DNA of 64,000 bases from assembly GCF_002929335.1 (NCBI RefSeq), contig NZ_PJIL01000001.1:248001-312000 (forward strand), read 5' to 3'. Origin of the DNA: Arthrobacter sp. Y81. Its GTDB lineage: Bacteria; Actinomycetota; Actinomycetes; Actinomycetales; Micrococcaceae. The notes under the pieces were generated by a model that was not told the DNA's origin, made no database searches, and worked only from the letters and a program-made list of their open reading frames with translations. The stretch's first letter is position 1. Every line of letters begins with the position of its first letter. Both the position numbers and the translations under genes were made by a program. Positions 18,846 to 26,187 of the stretch are shown here, one piece after another.

Positions 18846-19574
18846 CTAGCCCGGCGCTCCCACGAGCACGAAGAAGAGTTTGCCCTGCGTTGAGGCGCCG
18901 GCAAGTCGGCGGGCCTGGTCAGGATCCGCGGCGACCACCATGAGCCCCTCGGTTTCTGCCGTGCCCAGCCACTGACCGGTCTGTCCGCCCTGTCCGGAAG
19001 TCCACAGGACCGGGACAGAGGCCGCCAGCACCTCCGATTCCGCCGCCTGGCCGTAGTCGGTGCTGTTGGTCATGACGATGTTGACCAGCTGGCCGGGTGC
19101 CACCAATTGGATGGACGACGGATCCGCCATCCTCAGGGGCACCGCCGCCGAACCGGGTGCGGTGCCGGCCAGCAGCCCGGGTCCAAGTAACTGGGTGTCG
19201 GAGATCAGCTGGCCTTTCCGCAGCGGGGCTGCGAGCTGTTTGCCCTGGATCGCGGCGGTGTCGGTGAAGGCGCCGGCGGGAATCATCCCGGGCGGTACCC
19301 TGACGGCCACCACCTCATTGCCTGAGAGGGTTGCCCCGACAGGAAGATCCCTGGCTGAGGCCATGGCGGTCACTGTGTGGGCGGGCGCCGGTGTCAGTTG
19401 CTGGACGGCGATGCCGGCGGCGGCGCACAGCAGGAGCGCGACGGCGAGCCTGCGGTTGCGGTTGAGCCAGGCAGCGAGGCGACGCCTGGCAGATGGTCCC
19501 GAACGGCCAGGGCGTCCTGACCGAAAGCCGTGCCTGCGTGACGAGAATCCGTTGGTGCGGAGGGTGGATGGCAT
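18846..19574 (-). CDS. SAF-domain membrane-anchored protein (CpaB/RcpC-like)
   Basis: A 242-aa protein with a very basic N-terminus (~38 aa), one helix at ~42-60, then a SAF domain (ASARDLPVGATLSGNEV, PPGMIPAGAF) as found in Flp-pilus CpaB/RcpC proteins and flagellar FlgA chaperones. The C-terminal part (VAPGQLVNIVMTN, VMVVAADP-like strands) also fits that family. No tad/flp genes are nearby, so a pilus role is not supported here. It lies 114 bases downstream of the FmdB/Ruc-like gene on the same strand and probably shares its CIRCE-controlled transcript. Confidence 0.8.
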   Translation of the reverse strand: MPSTLRTNGFSSRRHGFRSGRPGRSGPSARRRLAAWLNRNRRLAVALLLCAAAGIAVQQLTPAPAHTVTAMASARDLPVGATLSGNEVVAVRVPPGMIPAGAFTDTAAIQGKQLAAPLRKGQLISDTQLLGPGLLAGTAPGSAAVPLRMADPSSIQLVAPGQLVNIVMTNSTDYGQAAESEVLAASVPVLWTSGQGGQTGQWLGTAETEGLMVVAADPDQARRLAGASTQGKLFFVLVGAPG

Positions 19575-19688
19575 ACCGACACGCTAGAAGGGCCCGCGTG
19601 GTGCGGACAGCCTGATGAAGTCCTATGTGGACAACCCGTTGGTGCGGTCGGGGCCGCTAGGGTGCGGCAGGGGAGTGGCGGGGTTCCG

Positions 19689-19937
19689 TCAGCTGGCGGC
19701 TGCGGCTGCGGCCGGTGCGGGAGCCGCCGCCGGGGCGGACGAGACGCTGCTGCCCTTGGTGTCACGGGAGTCGGTCCGGTAAAAGCCTGAGCCCTTGAAA
19801 ACGACGCCGACGCTGTTGAACTTCTTACGAAGCGTCCCCTCGCACTCGGGGCAGGACGTGAGGGAGCTGTCGGTGAACGACTGCACGATCTCGAAGGCGT
19901 GGCTGCAGTCCTTGCAGGCATATGCATACGTGGGCAC
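19689..19937 (-). CDS. ruc: FmdB-family zinc-ribbon protein, probable Ruc redox-regulated chaperone
   Basis: An 82-aa protein with a zinc ribbon formed by Cys8, Cys11, Cys29 and Cys32 (two CxxC pairs), the conserved NSVGVVFKGSGFYRTDSR segment, and a low-complexity Ala/Pro tail. It matches the M. tuberculosis Rv0991c (Ruc) plan: a zinc-ribbon core plus a disordered tail, where oxidation of the cysteines activates a chaperone that hands proteins to DnaK. Rv0991c belongs to the HrcA regulon, and here too a CIRCE-like element lies about 90 bases upstream. The start is GTG after GAGGAGG. The neighbouring 5-FCL gene and divergent galU give the same order as in mycobacteria. Confidence 0.88.
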   Translation of the reverse strand: MPTYAYACKDCSHAFEIVQSFTDSSLTSCPECEGTLRKKFNSVGVVFKGSGFYRTDSRDTKGSSVSSAPAAAPAPAAAAAAS

Positions 19938-20024
19938 TGGAAATCCTCCTCTGGGACAAACGAACAGGTCCCGTGCTGCGGGGCGCGGTGTACCGCCGAT
20001 GTTTCCGTCGGCGTGTTCCGTCCC

Positions 20025-20051
20025 TTAGCAGTCGCAGGGCCTGAGTGCCAA
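20025..20051 (-). promoter_or_regulatory. CIRCE-like operator (HrcA site) before the ruc-like gene
   Basis: TTAGCAGTC-N9-GAGTGCCAA matches the CIRCE consensus TTAGCACTC-N9-GAGTGCTAA at 16 of 18 arm positions with exact spacing. On the minus strand a TAGAAT -10 candidate (20051-20056) abuts it, so HrcA bound here would cover the transcription start. Confidence 0.75.
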
Positions 20052-20076
20052 TTCTATCATCAGCGGCAGGGGAGCA

Positions 20077-20673
20077 TTACATCAGCTGTGTGAGGCCTGA
20101 CGGGGTGACTGCAACGGGAACCCGGCGGTCATAGGACTCTGCGGCAATGCTGCCGGCCTGAAGGACTTCGCTGTCGTAGACCACAGCTGCCGCAGGCACC
20201 GGCAGGCCCTCTGCCTCCAGCCCCGCCAGGAACTTGTCGTAGTAGCCGCCGCCCTGGCCGATCCTGTTGCCCGACAGGTCCACGGCGGTGGCGGGGACGA
20301 AGATCCCGGCCACGTCGCGCATGACCTCAATGCCGTGCTGCTCTCCGACGGGTTCCTCGATGGGTGCGTAACTGCTGCGCACAAATTCGGTCGCGGGGGT
20401 CCAGTAAACCCAGGTCAGGGTGAGCGACGGCCCGCAGACCGGCAACAGCACCCTGTGTCCGGTCCCGTGAAGTGCGGCGATGAGCGGGAGGGTCGGGGGT
20501 TCGAATCCCACACCCAGGTACGCGGCAAAAGTGCTGCGCTCACCGGCTGCAACCATGGTGGCCCACTGGAGTCCGTGGCGGGCGATGCCGGCGCCGGCGG
20601 CTTCCAGCCCGGCGGCGGAGGCAGCGGCACGTTCGGTCCTGTGGGCGGAGCGGATCTCTTCCTTCGATGGCAT
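20077..20673 (-). CDS. 5-formyltetrahydrofolate cyclo-ligase
   Basis: Converts 5-formyl-THF to 5,10-methenyl-THF using ATP, salvaging a storage folate. The 198-aa protein has the family ATP/Mg segment NRIGQGGGYYDKFLAGL, an earlier EIRSAHRTERAA N-terminus typical of the family, and a VAVTPSGLTQLM end. The ATG at 20673 follows GGAAGGA at nine bases. The reading frame stays open far upstream, but that part is antisense to galU and is not coding. It lies divergent from galU and upstream of the ruc-like gene, as Rv0992c does in M. tuberculosis. Confidence 0.92.
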   Translation of the reverse strand: MPSKEEIRSAHRTERAAASAAGLEAAGAGIARHGLQWATMVAAGERSTFAAYLGVGFEPPTLPLIAALHGTGHRVLLPVCGPSLTLTWVYWTPATEFVRSSYAPIEEPVGEQHGIEVMRDVAGIFVPATAVDLSGNRIGQGGGYYDKFLAGLEAEGLPVPAAAVVYDSEVLQAGSIAAESYDRRVPVAVTPSGLTQLM

Positions 20674-20760
20674 CAGCGGCTGTCCTTCCATGCCCGGAGG
20701 CCTCAGTGCGGGGCGAAACCGGGCGGTCCGTGCAATTACCCAATGTTTGGTCCCTGACGT

Positions 20761-20766
20761 TAGATT
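20761..20766 (+). promoter_or_regulatory. -10 box TAGATT of leaderless galU
   Basis: TAGATT, six bases, then GTG at 20773; no ribosome-binding site. Confidence 0.6.
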
Positions 20767-20772
20767 AGTCCA

Positions 20773-21678
20773 GTGACTACCACCAATACTTCCGTCCGCA
20801 AGGCTGTCATTCCTGCTGCGGGTCTCGGCACCAGGTTCCTTCCGGCCACCAAGGCCATGCCCAAGGAAATGCTGCCCGTAGTGGATAAGCCCGCGATCCA
20901 GTACGTCGTGGAGGAAGCGGTCCACGTTGGCCTGAACGACATCCTCATGATCACCGGCCGGAACAAGCGCGCCCTGGAAGACCACTTCGACAGGGTTCCC
21001 TCGCTGGAGGCAATGCTGGAAGCCAAGGGCGACACCACCAAGCTCGAATCCATCCAGGCTGCCAGCAACCTCGGCGACATCCATTACGTCCGCCAGGGCG
21101 ACCCCATGGGCCTTGGCCACGCAGTGCTGCGGGCCAAGCAGCACGTTGGCTACGAGCCCTTCGCCGTACTGCTGGGCGATGACCTCATCGACGCCCGGGA
21201 CGAACTGCTGAGCACCATGATCGAGGTCCAGGCCAAGACCGGCGGCTCCGTGGTTGCGCTCATTGAGGTCGAACCTTCCCAGATCAGCGCGTACGGCTGC
21301 GCCGACATCGACGAAACCGACATGAACGGTTTCGTGCGGATCAGGAAGCTCGTGGAAAAGCCCGACGTCGATGAAGCGCCGTCGAACCTGGCCGTGATCG
21401 GCCGGTACGTCCTCCACCCTGCCGTCTTCGACGTCCTCGAACGTACCGAACCGGGCAGGGGCGGGGAAATCCAGCTCACCGATGCACTCCAGGAACTTGC
21501 CGCGGGAACCGGTGAGGGCTACGGCGTCTACGGCGTTGTGTTCCGCGGCCGCCGCTATGACACCGGTGACAAGCTCAGCTACCTCAAGGCCTGCGTCCAG
21601 CTCGCCTGCGACAGCGATGACCTCGGCCCCGGGTTGCGCGAATGGCTGCCGGAATTCACTGCCTCGCTGGTCAAGTAA
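20773..21678 (+). CDS. galU: UTP--glucose-1-phosphate uridylyltransferase
   Basis: Makes UDP-glucose for glycolipid, trehalose and wall polymer synthesis. The 301-aa length is standard. The N-terminal nucleotide-binding signature AGLGTRFLPATKAMPKEM is followed by VDKPAIQYVVEEA and VLLGDDLID, and FRGRRYDTGDKLSYLKA near the C-terminus is typical of bacterial GalU. The GTG start is leaderless-type. The next gene, a GNAT acetyltransferase, begins six bases after the stop. In many actinobacteria moeA/glp lies between these two, but it is absent here. Confidence 0.97.
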   Translation: MTTTNTSVRKAVIPAAGLGTRFLPATKAMPKEMLPVVDKPAIQYVVEEAVHVGLNDILMITGRNKRALEDHFDRVPSLEAMLEAKGDTTKLESIQAASNLGDIHYVRQGDPMGLGHAVLRAKQHVGYEPFAVLLGDDLIDARDELLSTMIEVQAKTGGSVVALIEVEPSQISAYGCADIDETDMNGFVRIRKLVEKPDVDEAPSNLAVIGRYVLHPAVFDVLERTEPGRGGEIQLTDALQELAAGTGEGYGVYGVVFRGRRYDTGDKLSYLKACVQLACDSDDLGPGLREWLPEFTASLVK

Positions 21679-21684
21679 CGGCCC

Positions 21685-22302
21685 ATGCGGGGCAGCATCT
21701 GGCCGGTGACGCTGGAGTGCGGCGACCTTGTGCTGCGGCCCATCCGGTACCGCGACCGTAAGGAATGGATGGCGGTCCGGTCCCGCAATTCCGAGTGGCT
21801 GGCTCCGTGGGAGGCGTCCAACCCGGCTCCCGGAGGGGCGCTTCCCGACTACCGGCAGATGGTCAGGTCCCTCAACGCGCAGGCGGCCCAGGCCACGGCA
21901 TTGCCGTTTGTGATTACCGAGCGGACGCCGGGGCAGCGCAATCCCGTTATCGTTGGGCAACTGACGGTGTCCTCCATCATCTGGGGCTCGGCGATGATGG
22001 CAACGCTGGGCTACTGGGTGGACAGAACGTGTGCCGGCCGGGGGATTGCGCCCACGGCTGTGGCCATGGTTACCGATCACTGCTTCGGCACGCTCGGGCT
22101 GCACCGGATGGAAATCAACATCCGGCCCGAAAATGCGCCCAGCCTCAGGGTGGTGGAAAAACTTGGTTTCCGTGACGAAGGCTACCGGCCACGGTTTCTG
22201 CACATCAACGGGGAATGGGCAGACCACAGGTCCTTCGCCCTCACCGCCGAGGAGATCCCTGAAGGGCTGCTGGCCAGATGGTTGAGAAACCGCCCGTCCT
22301 GA
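21685..22302 (+). CDS. GNAT acetyltransferase, RimJ/RimL-like
   Basis: A 205-aa acetyl-CoA-dependent N-acetyltransferase of the RimJ/RimL group. It starts with the family opening LVLRPIRYRDRKEW, has the acetyl-CoA loop region around GYWVDRTCAGRGIAPTAV (residues ~112-130), and ends with LHRMEINIRPEN and LGFRDEGY. Such enzymes acetylate the N-terminus of ribosomal or other proteins; the target here is unknown. It begins six bases after galU, so the two are co-transcribed. The same gene follows galU-moeA in mycobacteria (Rv0995). Confidence 0.9.
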   Translation: MRGSIWPVTLECGDLVLRPIRYRDRKEWMAVRSRNSEWLAPWEASNPAPGGALPDYRQMVRSLNAQAAQATALPFVITERTPGQRNPVIVGQLTVSSIIWGSAMMATLGYWVDRTCAGRGIAPTAVAMVTDHCFGTLGLHRMEINIRPENAPSLRVVEKLGFRDEGYRPRFLHINGEWADHRSFALTAEEIPEGLLARWLRNRPS

Positions 22303-22455
22303 CCCCTTTTTGCCGCCAGTCCTGACGCGCTCCTGCTGCCCTTCCTGCGGCTGCCCTGACGGTCGGCTGCAGTGTCCTTCGTCATAAATCCATTGATTTG
22401 CCACCTGCCCCGCGACACACCGGAGGTAATGCGAGTGCGGGGGGCGAAATGCTCA

Positions 22456-22461
22456 TACGGT
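22456..22461 (+). promoter_or_regulatory. -10 box TACGGT of the SepX/GlpR-like gene
   Basis: TACGGT, seven bases, then GTG at 22469. Confidence 0.5.
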
Positions 22462-22468
22462 TTTGATT

Positions 22469-23434
22469 GTGGACTTCCCCCTTAGCAGCTCAGTGATCCT
22501 TGTGGTCGCTGTCGTGCTCTGGATTGTTTGGGTGGCCCCGTACGTACTCCGGAACCGCCGGCATCAGCTGCAGCCCGCCGTCGAGCTGATGCCCGAACTC
22601 AACTTCGCTGAACCCGCAACCCCCCAAGCCGGAAACGTCATGAAAATGGCCGCCCAGCAGGAGAAATCAATGGAAACCAAGCAGGCCACCGGATCCGCCC
22701 AGGGATCCCTGACCCCCGCCGCCGGCCCGGGGCCGGCGAAGGCGCGTCCGGGTGTACTTAGGATCCGTTACGGACGATGTGCGATCGCGCTCATGGCGCT
22801 CGTGTCCCTGCTGACCGGGATCGTGTCGGGTGTCCTCCTCATGTTCGGGATTGGGGGGCCGTGGCTGCCTGTCGTGTCCCTGCTGACGGCTGTCGTGGCT
22901 GTGGCGTCGCTTCGGCGGTTGGCGGTGCGGGACCGGCGCGTCAGGATGAATGCGGCCTTCCGTGCGGCCATGACTGCCCCGGAGCGCCAGATGCGCGCTG
23001 CTGTCCCGCGTCCCACCCGGGAACCGGCCGTGGACGCCCCGGAAAGCCAGCTTTTCGACGCTGAGGCGGGCAACAAGCCCAAAGTAAAGCCGCTGACGGC
23101 CCAGGAACTGCGTGAGGCTGCCCTCGCCGAGGCCAAGGCCTCGGGCGATACCGCCCTGCGGACCGCCACTGCACCGGGATCTGCTGTCAGCACTGAATCC
23201 AGCTGGGAGCCGGTTGACGTTCCCAAGCCCACCTACGTCGAAGCCGCCAAAGCCGAACGGGCAGCCCCTGAGCCGCTTGACCTGCCCGAGGCCCCCAAGG
23301 CCGCCGGGAAGCCGTCCCTCAAGCAAGGTCCGGCGGCAGCTCCGGCAGCCGGCGCGGCCTCTGCCAAGCCCCTCACCAAGGCGCAGAGTGCCTTGAGCAA
23401 CCTGGACGACGTCCTGCAGCGCCGCCGCGCCTGA
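22469..23434 (+). CDS. Three-helix membrane protein, probable SepX/GlpR-type divisome factor
   Basis: A 321-aa protein with one helix at the very N-terminus (~7-27) followed by a basic NRRHQ turn, a ~75-aa Gln/Ala-rich cytoplasmic linker, a helical hairpin at ~103-150 with a basic SLRRLAVRDRRVR exit, and a long disordered Ala/Pro/Lys tail ending in DDVLQRRRA. This layout and its place after galU and rimJ match Streptomyces SepX, corynebacterial GlpR and mycobacterial Rv0996, which tie the MoeA-like protein Glp or the Z-ring to the membrane. Assignment is by position and topology, not by a sequence motif. I chose GTG 22469 over TTG 22463 because it sits seven bases from a -10 box. Confidence 0.7.
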   Translation: MDFPLSSSVILVVAVVLWIVWVAPYVLRNRRHQLQPAVELMPELNFAEPATPQAGNVMKMAAQQEKSMETKQATGSAQGSLTPAAGPGPAKARPGVLRIRYGRCAIALMALVSLLTGIVSGVLLMFGIGGPWLPVVSLLTAVVAVASLRRLAVRDRRVRMNAAFRAAMTAPERQMRAAVPRPTREPAVDAPESQLFDAEAGNKPKVKPLTAQELREAALAEAKASGDTALRTATAPGSAVSTESSWEPVDVPKPTYVEAAKAERAAPEPLDLPEAPKAAGKPSLKQGPAAAPAAGAASAKPLTKAQSALSNLDDVLQRRRA

Positions 23435-23456
23435 GTGTGAACTTTAGCCCCGGAGC

Positions 23457-24179
23457 ATGACTCACATCTGCGTTGCCGGCGGCACCGGACAGGTTGGCCG
23501 CGAGGTGGTCCGCCAAGCGCTGACGCTGGGCCACGAGGTTTCCGTTATCAGCCGTCACCCGCCGGCTTCCGTCAGTTCAGTGGATAACGACGGCGCCACC
23601 TACTTCCGGGCAGACGTCACCACCGGGAACGGGCTATCGGCCGCGCTGGCCGGTGCCGCCGTCGTGATTGATTGCCTGGAAGGCAAGTCCGGCAGGGCCC
23701 TCAGGAACTTTGCCGACGGCGGCGCCCGATTCCTCCGGGCGGCGCACGCCGCCGGTGTCCGCAAGGCCGTCCTGCTTTCCATCATCAATTGTGACCAGGT
23801 GCCTCTGCGGTTCTACCGGTCCAAGGCGGACAAGGAGGATGTCTATGCGGGGTCGCTCCTGGAGACTGTCACCGTGCGCACGACGCAGTTTCACAGCCTC
23901 CCGGTGCAACTGTTCGCTGCCGGCGCCAAAGTAGGGTTCATCCCGGTGATCAAGGGCGCCCGGTTCCAAACCATCGCGCCGGCTGATGTGGCGGCGGCAC
24001 TGCTCGAAGCAGCCCTCGAGGAGCCCTCGCAGGAACTCCACAGGCTCCAGACCATGGGTGGACCGGAAGTCATCACCATGGGCAAATTCCTGCGGGAGGG
24101 CCGGAACCTGGTCCCGGAGCAGCGCTACGGAAGCGAGACATTCGGTAGCTGGCTGGCGAAGCACGCAGATAGTTTGTAG
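23457..24179 (+). CDS. NAD(P)-binding NmrA/SDR-like protein
   Basis: A 240-aa protein with an N-terminal Rossmann glycine motif GGTGQVGREV (residues ~8-17) and an atypical-SDR layout (NmrA/NAD(P)H-binding group), as in quinone oxidoreductase-like or redox-sensor proteins. It lacks the YxxxK pair at the usual place, so it may sense nucleotides rather than reduce a substrate. The ATG follows GGAG closely. It is 22 bases after the SepX/GlpR-like gene and may be on the same transcript. The substrate is unknown. Confidence 0.82.
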   Translation: MTHICVAGGTGQVGREVVRQALTLGHEVSVISRHPPASVSSVDNDGATYFRADVTTGNGLSAALAGAAVVIDCLEGKSGRALRNFADGGARFLRAAHAAGVRKAVLLSIINCDQVPLRFYRSKADKEDVYAGSLLETVTVRTTQFHSLPVQLFAAGAKVGFIPVIKGARFQTIAPADVAAALLEAALEEPSQELHRLQTMGGPEVITMGKFLREGRNLVPEQRYGSETFGSWLAKHADSL

Positions 24180-24236
24180 CCTAGGGACACCGGTTGCCTG
24201 TTTCTGGGGAACATCCCAAGGAATAGCGGCGGCCCG

Positions 24237-24309
24237 GGGGCTATAGCTCAGTTGGTAGAGCGCTTCGTTCGCATCGAAGAGGTCAGGGGTTCGAATCCCC
24301 TTAGCTCCA
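24237..24309 (+). tRNA. tRNA-Ala(CGC)
   Basis: A 73-base cloverleaf. The acceptor stem is GGGGCTA / TAGCTCC with the G3-U70 wobble that marks alanine tRNAs. The D-arm has AGTTGGTA, the anticodon loop is TTCGCAT (anticodon CGC, reading GCG), and the T-arm is AGGGG-TTCGAAT-CCCCT. The discriminator is A; CCA is not encoded. Confidence 0.96.
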
Positions 24310-24316
24310 CAGAGTA

Positions 24317-24362
24317 AGCTCCCTCATCCGGCGCCAGTGCTGGGTGAGGGAGCTTTCTGTTT
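24317..24362 (+). terminator. Hairpin terminator after tRNA-Ala
   Basis: AGCTCCCTCA / TGAGGGAGCT with three further inner pairs, then TTCTGTTT. It ends the tRNA transcript and lies about 50 bases before the ABC-F start, so read-through could feed that gene. Confidence 0.85.
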
Positions 24363-24411
24363 CCCGGGCCGGTACTGCGCGCCCACGCACCACCCCCTCG
24401 AGAGGACAGCA

Positions 24412-26004
24412 ATGAGCCTTATCCGGCTGCACGACGTCAGCGTGCGATTCGATAGCACCCAGATCCTGCGCGAGGCGTACTTCCGCCTGGAACCGGGTGA
24501 CAGGGTGGGGCTCATCGGCAAGAACGGTTCCGGCAAGACCACCATGCTCCAGCTGATCCTTGACCGGATCACGCCGGAGTCCGGAACCGTCACCGTGGAA
24601 CAGGGAACCACGGTGGGCTACTTTTCTCAGTTCTCCGAACTGAACGGGGAGTCAACCATTACCGACGTCCTGGACGGGCTGTTCGTGGAGATCAAGGCCG
24701 TCGAAGCCGAACTGGCATCCATCGATGCGGCCATCGCCGGGGATCCCGCCGCAGCAGAACTCGACCGGCTGATCTCCCGCCAGGCCGAACTGTTCGAGGA
24801 TATGGACCGCCTGGACGGCTGGGACTACCCGCGGCGCATCGACAAGGTCCTGACGACGCTGGGGTTCAGTGACGCCCACCGGCTCTGCGCCATCGACGAG
24901 TTGTCCGGCGGCTGGCGCAACCGTGCGGCCCTGGCGAAAATCCTCCTGGAGGATCCCGATGTCCTGCTGTTGGACGAGCCCACCAACTTCCTGGACGTGG
25001 CCGGCGTCGAATGGCTCGAGGGCTGGTTCCGGGATTTCAAGGGCGCGGCGATCATCGTCTCGCACGACCGGAAGTTCCTCGACGCCGTGGTCACCCGGAT
25101 CATCGAAGTGGAAAACTTCCACCTGCACGAGTACCCGGGCAACTTCGGCGAATACATTGTGCAAAAGCAGTTCCGCCTCAAAACCCTCGAGCAGCAGTTT
25201 GTGCACGAGTCCGAGCTGCTGGCGTTCGAGGCTGAGGGCATCGCCGACCGCCGCGAGGCTGCCAAGGCGGCCAGCCGCGGGCTGGGCAACCAGCTGGCAA
25301 AAATCAAGAAGTCCCGCACACCCCGTCCCGTGGACCAGATCGTCACCGAGATCTACGGTGGTCTGCACGTCAAGGACGTCCTCTGCCGCGTGGAAGGGCT
25401 GGGCAAGTCCTACGGCGACAAGGCGCTCTTCTCCGGCCTTGGCTTCGAGATCAGGCGCGGCAACCGGATCGTGGTCCTGGGCTCCAACGGCAGCGGCAAG
25501 TCAACCCTCCTGAAGGTGCTGACCGGCGAGGAACAGGCGGACACCGGCGTCGTCTCCTGGGCCAAGGGACCCGGCTTCGTGTCCTACAACCGGATGCTCG
25601 AGGAACTCGACGACGCCGACACTGTTTCGCATGCAGTCAACGCGCTGCCGGACAGCCTGGCCTTCAGCGCCACGAAGAAATCAGTCAACCGGTTCCTGGC
25701 GATGTTCCAGTTCTCCGAGGCGGACCTCAAACAGAAAATCGGAAACCTCTCCGGCGGGCAAAAGGCACGCGTCGCCATGGCCCAGTGCCTGCTGTCCGGC
25801 GCCTCGGTCCTGCTGCTGGATGAGCCCACCAACCACCTGGACCTGTCCAGCACCCAGGTCATGGAGCGGGCGCTCCTGCATTTCCCCGGAGCCGTCGTGG
25901 TGGTCAGCCACGACCGGTTCTTCAGCGAGAAGATCGCCAACCGCTACCTCGTGTTCGGTGCTGACGCGGGGCTGCCCGGCGAGGTCGAGGTGCGCGCCGC
26001 GTAA
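24412..26004 (+). CDS. ABC-F family ATPase (translation factor type)
   Basis: A 530-aa cytosolic protein with two ABC domains and no membrane segments. Domain 1 has Walker A GKNGSGKTT (~36-44), signature LSGGWRNRA and Walker B LLLDEPTNFLD; domain 2 has GSNGSGKST (~360), LSGGQKARVA and LLLDEPTNHLD. A charged linker (~245-310, with KKSRTPRPVDQI) joins them. ABC-F proteins act on the ribosome E-site, as housekeeping factors or antibiotic protectors; the linker here is of ordinary length and gives no clear clue to resistance. The ATG follows GAGAGGA; the frame extends upstream but only over the tRNA terminator. Confidence 0.93.
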   Translation: MSLIRLHDVSVRFDSTQILREAYFRLEPGDRVGLIGKNGSGKTTMLQLILDRITPESGTVTVEQGTTVGYFSQFSELNGESTITDVLDGLFVEIKAVEAELASIDAAIAGDPAAAELDRLISRQAELFEDMDRLDGWDYPRRIDKVLTTLGFSDAHRLCAIDELSGGWRNRAALAKILLEDPDVLLLDEPTNFLDVAGVEWLEGWFRDFKGAAIIVSHDRKFLDAVVTRIIEVENFHLHEYPGNFGEYIVQKQFRLKTLEQQFVHESELLAFEAEGIADRREAAKAASRGLGNQLAKIKKSRTPRPVDQIVTEIYGGLHVKDVLCRVEGLGKSYGDKALFSGLGFEIRRGNRIVVLGSNGSGKSTLLKVLTGEEQADTGVVSWAKGPGFVSYNRMLEELDDADTVSHAVNALPDSLAFSATKKSVNRFLAMFQFSEADLKQKIGNLSGGQKARVAMAQCLLSGASVLLLDEPTNHLDLSSTQVMERALLHFPGAVVVVSHDRFFSEKIANRYLVFGADAGLPGEVEVRAA

Positions 26005-26187
26005 GCGTCCCTGGGTGGCAGACTGCCCGCCCGGGTCCTCATACCCTTGACGCCTGCCTGAAGGGAGGGGCAGAGTAATGGTGCTGCGACTGGGGGCAGA
26101 TGTGTGATCTCCGGGAACCTGAGGTTCGTGTTGGTTCCTTCACCACATCCGCGATATACCTCCAGGCAATGATGAGGAGCAAACCTC

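Noticed and set aside
20492..20512. GGGGGTTCGAATCCCAC, a T-arm-like sequence
   Set aside because: It lies inside the well-supported 5-FCL gene; I see no acceptor, D or anticodon arm around it, so it is a chance match.
20674..22404. Very long minus-strand frame upstream of 5-FCL
   Set aside because: It is antisense to galU and the GNAT gene and has Arg/His-rich shadow composition; the true 5-FCL start is at 20673.
22463..22465. TTG start for the SepX/GlpR-like gene
   Set aside because: It abuts the TACGGT box; GTG 22469 has the seven-base spacing seen elsewhere.
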